64,000 nt of DNA from Parelaphostrongylus tenuis (Eukaryota > Nematoda > Chromadorea > Rhabditida > Metastrongylidae), in NCBI GenBank assembly GCA_019055375.1, contig JAHQIW010006965.1, positions 124,001 to 188,000 of the forward strand. The letters run 5' to 3'. Of the stretch, positions 58,500 to 64,000 are shown piece after piece (position 1 is the first letter of the stretch; every line of letters starts with the position of its first letter). The notes beneath the pieces are model-generated. The model ran no database searches and was not told the DNA's origin. It saw only the letters and a program-made list of their open reading frames with translations. The position numbers were made by a program, and so were the translations under genes.

Positions 58500-59010
58500 T
58501 GTTACATATTAGAAAACATCGTTTAAGCGCTCTGTGAATGATGCGCGAATTCCTTCACGTACTGAAGCATCAGTCCAGCTCTCTGCTGACAACAGAGCAT
58601 TGAAAGGATTGTTGAATTGGAAAGGTGAGCACGGAGTTTTGGGTCCGTTGTTTGGTCGGCAAATCTTTTGAGAGGCCCGATTGAGGCTTATAGTGTTCTT
58701 ATAGTCTCCTTCTTCTCTCTAATTCCTTCCTCATGTTGTTCTCCATGTTCATTGAGCGTCCAAAGTATACGTCTGTGGTGGTCTCCGTAATCAAAAAATC
58801 ATCCAATTTAATTTGTTTACCTTCACACCATAGATTCTTCATAAATTGGGTCTTCGTCCTGTTTATGCGTAGTCCAGTCTTTTACTACCTGGTTTGTTGA
58901 GTTCACTGAGCACTACCTCTATCTCATTAGTACTCCTTGAAAAGACAGTGATGTCATCCGTGAAGCGGAGATTTGGTAGGAATTTTCCATCCATTTTTCT
59001 AAGATAGCCT
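58500..59010 (-). pseudogene. Second non-LTR reverse transcriptase remnant
   Basis: On the - strand from about 59005: KMDGKFLPNLRFTDDITVFS, which contains the RT catalytic box as FTDD, then RSTNEIEVVLSELNK. A further frame carries the YFGRSMNMENN-type region (near 58760) and the thumb segment DPKLRAHLSNSTIL (near 58625). Several stops and shifts interrupt it. The sequence differs from the elements at 1-958 and 5010-6650, so it is a different subfamily. Confidence 0.72.
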
Positions 59011-60083
59011 AGCCGAAGCTTTCCTCACGTCGTCATCACCACACGCGGTCTCCACCCGCTGTCGATCGGACGATAATTAACCATCTTGTGAACTAGTACG
59101 CACGATGATGGTGTTAATTTGTGGTATTGGTTTACTCTTGACCGGGGTCGCAAAGGGAATCATCTCTCTCCATCTCAGTTTGGCAATTTGGGGATTTCCG
59201 TGTTGAAGCGGAGGCGTAGGGATGAACTTCCTCTGTACATTGTAGTCTCATATCAAGTGTTACCTTCCAGGCATGACGAGCCAGTAAAACTTAGTCCAGT
59301 GTATTCTAATTTACGACCAATTATATGGTTCAATTGGATTTGAGGGATTATCCCTTTAGGAGGACAATGAAATGGCGACTGGTAAACAAAACGGCGCTGA
59401 TTCAATTTCCATCTCGAAGCTGCTTACCAAATCCTTTATGGCGAAAACAGAGCGCTTAACTAGAGAATTCTTGTTGATTACATATATCCAATACACATCA
59501 GCGTGATTGAATTCAATATCAATATGTGCTTACTGAGCCAAACTTTTCATATCAGTCCACATTACTTTTCATATCAGTATAATTATAAGATCAATTACCG
59601 CTAGAAGATCAGCTGAGTTGAAATTATTTGATTAGATAGGTCCTTGGTGGCCTCAGAGCCAGTGACTTGATAAACCACCTAACGCTTCTGTTTCTAAAGA
59701 ACTGGTAAGGCAACCTTCAAGCAATGTTATAAGGTTTTCAAACTGTAAGTAATTCGAGGTAACAATTATCATCCAATGTGCCATCCGACACACAAATAGC
59801 ATTCTAACAATCCCAGTAGTAATTCTGTAGGAATTCGTTGAGACCTACACTTAGACTGGATTTAAACAGTTGAGTCGCATAGATAATTTCTACATCCACT
59901 GCGATTTGCTAAATTCACCATGTCACATCGGTGCTGCTATGACGACCAACGAGGATGCTTCAAATGTTTTAGCACCACAACACTAATTCGGTTTTATGTT
60001 CCATTTCGTCATTTGCAGCAGCTGAGCTGAATGTTATTTTAACATGTTTATTTCGTCACTAGGCAATAACTTTATCCTTTGCT
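59011..60083. other. Flank without recognisable gene
   Basis: A 74-codon frame (59119-59343 +) lies in sequence that looks like further mobile-element debris, but I cannot assign it. Confidence 0.4.
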
Positions 60084-60404
60084 TTACAACTGACTCCCAC
60101 CTTGACATTTTGTAACAACGCCTAATTTCGCTTTTTCCGTGAAGTGAACGACTCTTGACTTTTCTGTGTGCTTCCTGTGACACCTATAGATGTCACAGAG
60201 GTCACTTAACGATCTTATGTAGCGCCGCCACTTCGAATGTGATTTTGTTCTATTCATCGCTTCTATTCTATACAAAAAACCTTCTTTTGTCTTAACATAT
60301 GTATGCCCTATATCCTTTTGAAAATCCTCCGTTATTCGTGCATACGCAAGTCTTGTTTGTGAAGAAAAACACTTATTCAGTATGCAGTCGCACCCTTTCA
60401 GCAT
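60084..60404 (-). CDS. Hypothetical protein, 106 codons, basic
   Basis: Open from the ATG at 60404 to a TAA at 60084-60086. Hydrophilic, Lys/Arg-rich with several Cys and His (GCDCILNKC, then CDIYRCHRKHTEK). No domain was recognised. A 20-bp near-palindrome (60177-60196) lies inside it. Could be chance: there is no copy to compare and no splice evidence. Confidence 0.25.
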   Translation of the reverse strand: MLKGCDCILNKCFSSQTRLAYARITEDFQKDIGHTYVKTKEGFLYRIEAMNRTKSHSKWRRYIRSLSDLCDIYRCHRKHTEKSRVVHFTEKAKLGVVTKCQGGSQL

Positions 60405-60512
60405 TCAATGAAGTCGTGTAAGTGATGAAAGGAACGTTATGATATTTACCTTGTGGTTTTGATAATATCTCATTTTGTACAATGCTTAATAGTCACTTAA
60501 AACTATAAAGGA

Positions 60513-60721
60513 ATAAAGTTCTCGGCGTCTATCATTCCCTGAGGGATGCTATGTATTCATCTTCAATTTTTAGCTTCTTTTGAGGTGAACACATCTCGCG
60601 GTGGCCTGTTGTTGAATCGAGTCAGTGCTGCTTATCCTCCCAGGCATGTCTGGTGCAAATTTACAAACCCTGGAGGGATGGCTGACTTGGTGAGCCATTA
60701 ACGCGAGATCGGACCATTGAC
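60513..60721 (-). repeat. SINE family 3 copy, 5'-truncated
   Basis: Reverse-complement match to 47690-47925. It begins in the box B region (GTCAATGGTCCGATCTCGCG), continues through GCACTGACTCG and the GACGCCGAGA end, and lacks box A. Confidence 0.8.
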
Positions 60722-63700
60722 ATTTTGATTAGAACCCAGTATCACAACGTTCTAAAGGTGTACGTCCTTTCACTAGCGGTTATGCTGCAAACCTCAGCCT
60801 TTTAATTAGTCATCATATTGATTGAAAAGTAGAGAATATTGAATTGATTTCCAAAAATGATGCTGTACACTGCGGTCGATGCCAGTGTTTCAAGAAATTT
60901 CTGCTCCTCTTCAGTAGCCATACTTTCCTGTCGCATACTCTCTCCGACAGAAAAAGTTTTTCACCTAGAATGTGAAGTTGAGTAAGAAATTATTAACGAG
61001 ATATCTCCGTATGAGTGTCGTGGCCACAGCATCTACTTCAAATAGGCTACCGATTGATTACTAGAAGACTAGGAGAAGGCTTCGGAGGGCAAACGCAAAC
61101 CACCGAACGACTATGTCATCGAAAGACGTTATAGCGGCCACTCGCAACTTTATTACGGCAATTTTATTAGAAAAAAACTTTGTCTTAGTTGTCGTTAGAG
61201 TGCTAAGGCTATGGACGTTATCACTGTGGATTCTTTTTAAAGAAGTTCAAAGATGTGAATAAACGCGAAAGACAGACTTACACCAGACCTTGATAGATTA
61301 CTTTATGAACCCCTTTCTAAATAATGGCAGACTGGGAATTTCTGCGGGAATCATGGAATTTTTCCTAACACATTGTTTCGCCAAATGATTCTGAATCCCT
61401 TGAATGACAGTCTATGTTGAACAGAGGATTCTGTGATATGCTGTAATTGTAGAGAAATCTATTCAATATATAGTACGTGATTTTATAGGAGAAACGAGTA
61501 GAGCACTTTGTGACTACGCAATAGAACGCTTAAATGGAAAGTTGAAAAAATTGCACAAGTACGCTTCTAGGTACACATAGTACAAATAGCCATAACAGTA
61601 ACAACTTTGAGGCGGTAGTGAGTTTCCGAAGAAATGACTCTAATCGTAGGAAGAGGAAAACCTCAGAGGCTCCTTAGACAAATCTCAAAAGTCCAGGAAT
61701 TGTCGGCTATAGATTCCGAAAAAAGTCCAACCTTTCGGAAGCTTTTAAAAAAGGACAGCTCCAAATGAGCAGGCAATTCATTAATTAAAAATATCATTGT
61801 AGCAGTGATCTTAAATAGTATCATGATGATTATGTATAGCTTACATCTTGATGTAACAAAAACCATTTTTCAAAGTAGAACTTCATTCGCAGATCTACGA
61901 CGCAGTTCCCATCACTTTCAATGAAATATTTTATGTCCAAAGCTTCGAATCATCTTGAAGTTCTCATTGATTACACTTTTCCTTGACGCACTGAAATTCA
62001 TCTATTTATTTCGATGCAAACCTAGAGGAGACGAAACTGAACCTAAGCACTGAATGCAACGCATATTTTCAAGTTGCTTATTTTATTGTTCTCTTCATAT
62101 TTATCTATAGCTTTTCTACCACATGATCGTTGAAAAACGTGGCCTGAGGAAAACTTTGCTAAAAAAACTAGTTTGTAAAGCGCAAAAAAACTCCTTTTCC
62201 TACTAGTTTATTTTTTTTTAAACACAGAGTCAGTTGCGATGAGCAGGGTACTCAAATGCTCCTAGTGCATGAAATTGAATGCATGAGCTTCAAGTCGACA
62301 TATTCGCTGTTGCTAAAACGCCACATGCTTGTTCCTTTGCCTCACTTCTTCCGGGTGGCACATTGAACCGTGAACATTGAGCTCAACGCACGTCGAAAAG
62401 CTAGGCATTGTCGCACGCGACCATTTAACGGAGTTCGTCAACGTCGCGAATCTGATGGGAAAATGGGGAAAATTGAGGATAATCAGATTAACCGCTTATT
62501 TTATGTGGAACCGTAATAGTGCTTGCTCTCTTATAGATCTAGAATGAAGCTCAAAAGAGCAAGAAAATTTGATTCTATCAAATTATGTCATTACGTTATG
62601 AATCCCAGGACCGACTATTTATTGACCTCGACATAATTCGAATAAATGAGTATTATTTCTGTATAGCCGTTCCGAGGTGTTACTGTTCCCTCATAAAATT
62701 GTGGCTTTCATAATTTTCAGTCGAAAGCTTGCGTCTATTAGCATTTTGATATTGCCTTTTAATCAACTGTTGAAAGGCGATTACAGTGTTCGTATTAACG
62801 TCCAGATGTTTTTGGACTGAACCCACAACAAGTCTCTCTTGTTCACAAAATCATGGTTTACTCGTGAAGTTACAGGCTAACAGTGAGAACGACAGATTAA
62901 ATAAAAATCAGAAACGACTGTTTGCTTAAATCAAGCATCAGGAGCAGTCAGACGATTAGTCTCCCTTCTGTGATGTCGCATCAGCTCAAACCTTTCTAAT
63001 AATCGCCATATATACTTTCCTGCGCACGCTTTCGCACGAAAATTGTATCATGAACATTTTTCACACGGAAATCTTACACTCAATTGAGTAAAACGTATTA
63101 TTATGAATGAGAGGCGATTTGTGGTGGACTGTCTCGAATAATCGCCCTCCTGGCTCAGTAAAACTCAGAGAAGTACTTCTGCGTATATAATTGTCAAGGT
63201 CAGTAGAAGTAAACAGGCCAATTACTCTAACTTACGAGGTAATGTATGAGGGATACGACGGAAGAGTCACCGGAGAGGCGGCTGACAGCTCAGTTTCATG
63301 CTGGTGCATAAGGCGCATACGTCAGAGTACAGAAGCAAGAGACGTTCGTTTCCTCACAAGCATTACCATGAGCATTGCCTATTTGGACTAATAATGACCA
63401 CATTAGAGCTTTTGGTTAGAAATATACGGTCTTTCATAGTTACCGTTGCATACGTACAATATTAAGCTGCATTGTAAAAACTGGGACATTGTATAAGAGC
63501 TTGAAATATTCCCAGGTCACCATAGAGAAATATTTCCAGGTCACCATAGATTAAAGGAACGCCGAATCCGCCCGGTACCATGAAACTAATAATAATTTCT
63601 ACGTAATGGCCAATAGAAGGTGTCGTCTAGCCTGTCGCCCAAGGTAATATCCAGGTTAGACCATGACCATTGAACAGAAAGTAAATATGAAATTATCAGC

Positions 63701-64000
63701 TCCACGGCAGGGGATTAGGCTAGCGGCTTACAAGACGACAAGTACATATGATGTAGTAAAAGAGAGAAAAAAGCGCCAAGTTACACAAGCCCATTTCATA
63801 CCTTGTGATTATTTTTGATCTAATGCTTACCTCAGTGACGTGGCGGTACAAGACCGGATGTTATGCTATATTTCACATTTGTATGTAACGCAATTCGAAG
63901 TATACACTTGCGCCAATAGGTACGTTATTACTAACAACTCTCACCTTTACCTTTACCTTTAACCATCTCACCTTTAACAAAACAAATATTTGATTTATGT
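60722..64000. other. Flank without recognisable gene
   Basis: No conserved frame, RNA or known element was recognised. There is a perfect-looking 24-bp two-unit tandem repeat at 63504-63551 (unit with CCAGGTCACCATAGA) and three ACCTTT-type hexamers at 63942-63962. The hexamers are not the nematode telomere repeat TTAGGC. Confidence 0.5.

Noticed and set aside
63942..63962. Telomere-like hexamer repeat
   Set aside because: Three ACCTTT-type hexamers only, and not the nematode TTAGGC repeat or its complement.

Overview
This window looks like gene-poor, repeat-rich nuclear DNA of a nematode, probably a clade V strongylid such as a hookworm. That placement is an inference. It rests on the RTE-type reverse transcriptase remnants, which resemble the family I know from hookworm genomes, on nematode-style splice-site consensus, and on an AT-rich background dense with small non-autonomous elements. 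I see no rRNA, no functional tRNA, no CRISPR array and no complete conserved gene.

Layout. (1) 1-958: the 3' half of a decayed RTE-type retrotransposon on the + strand. (2) 967-18690: copy A of a large segmental duplication. (3) 18697-26915: an 8.2 kb minisatellite of a 15-bp unit, consensus GTATGCGGTATGTCC. (4) 26916-29019: single-copy spacer. (5) 29020-49430: copy B of the duplication, in the same orientation as A, roughly 90% identical in stretches compared by eye and longer because of insertions. (6) 49431-64000: flank with more repeats, two small possible coding ORFs and two broken coding remnants.

Inside the duplicated unit, in both copies and in the same order, are: a tRNA-headed SINE; a Lys/Ser-rich exon (- strand); a mariner transposase remnant inserted into an RTE remnant (- strand); three fold-back (inverted-repeat) elements; and long stretches with nothing recognisable. 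These elements predate the duplication. Several other insertions occur in only one copy, so the other copy shows the empty site. Three of these have direct repeats that look like target-site duplications (6849-7148, 15714-16218, 47625-47948).

The most interesting signal is a set of about fifteen hammerhead-ribozyme-like motifs. One class sits at both ends of two fold-back element families. Each motif points outward, so a transcript of either strand would carry one hammerhead near its 3' end. Across the decayed copies the core (CTGANGA...GAAA), a 3-bp stem II and the complementary 6-bp stem I flanks recur, although nearly every copy has a core mutation. A second, minimal class resembles the hammerheads known from Penelope-like elements.

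The second notable structure is the minisatellite. Its 15-bp consensus has no stop codon in any of the six frames, which produces spurious ORFs of more than 1,500 codons. It is organised into homogenised domains, including a 433-bp higher-order period.

Most likely no cellular pathway is encoded here. The best candidates for host coding sequence are the duplicated Lys/Ser-rich exon (3299-3835 and 31353-31890, - strand) and a 162-codon ORF at 49975-50463 (- strand). Both are tentative.
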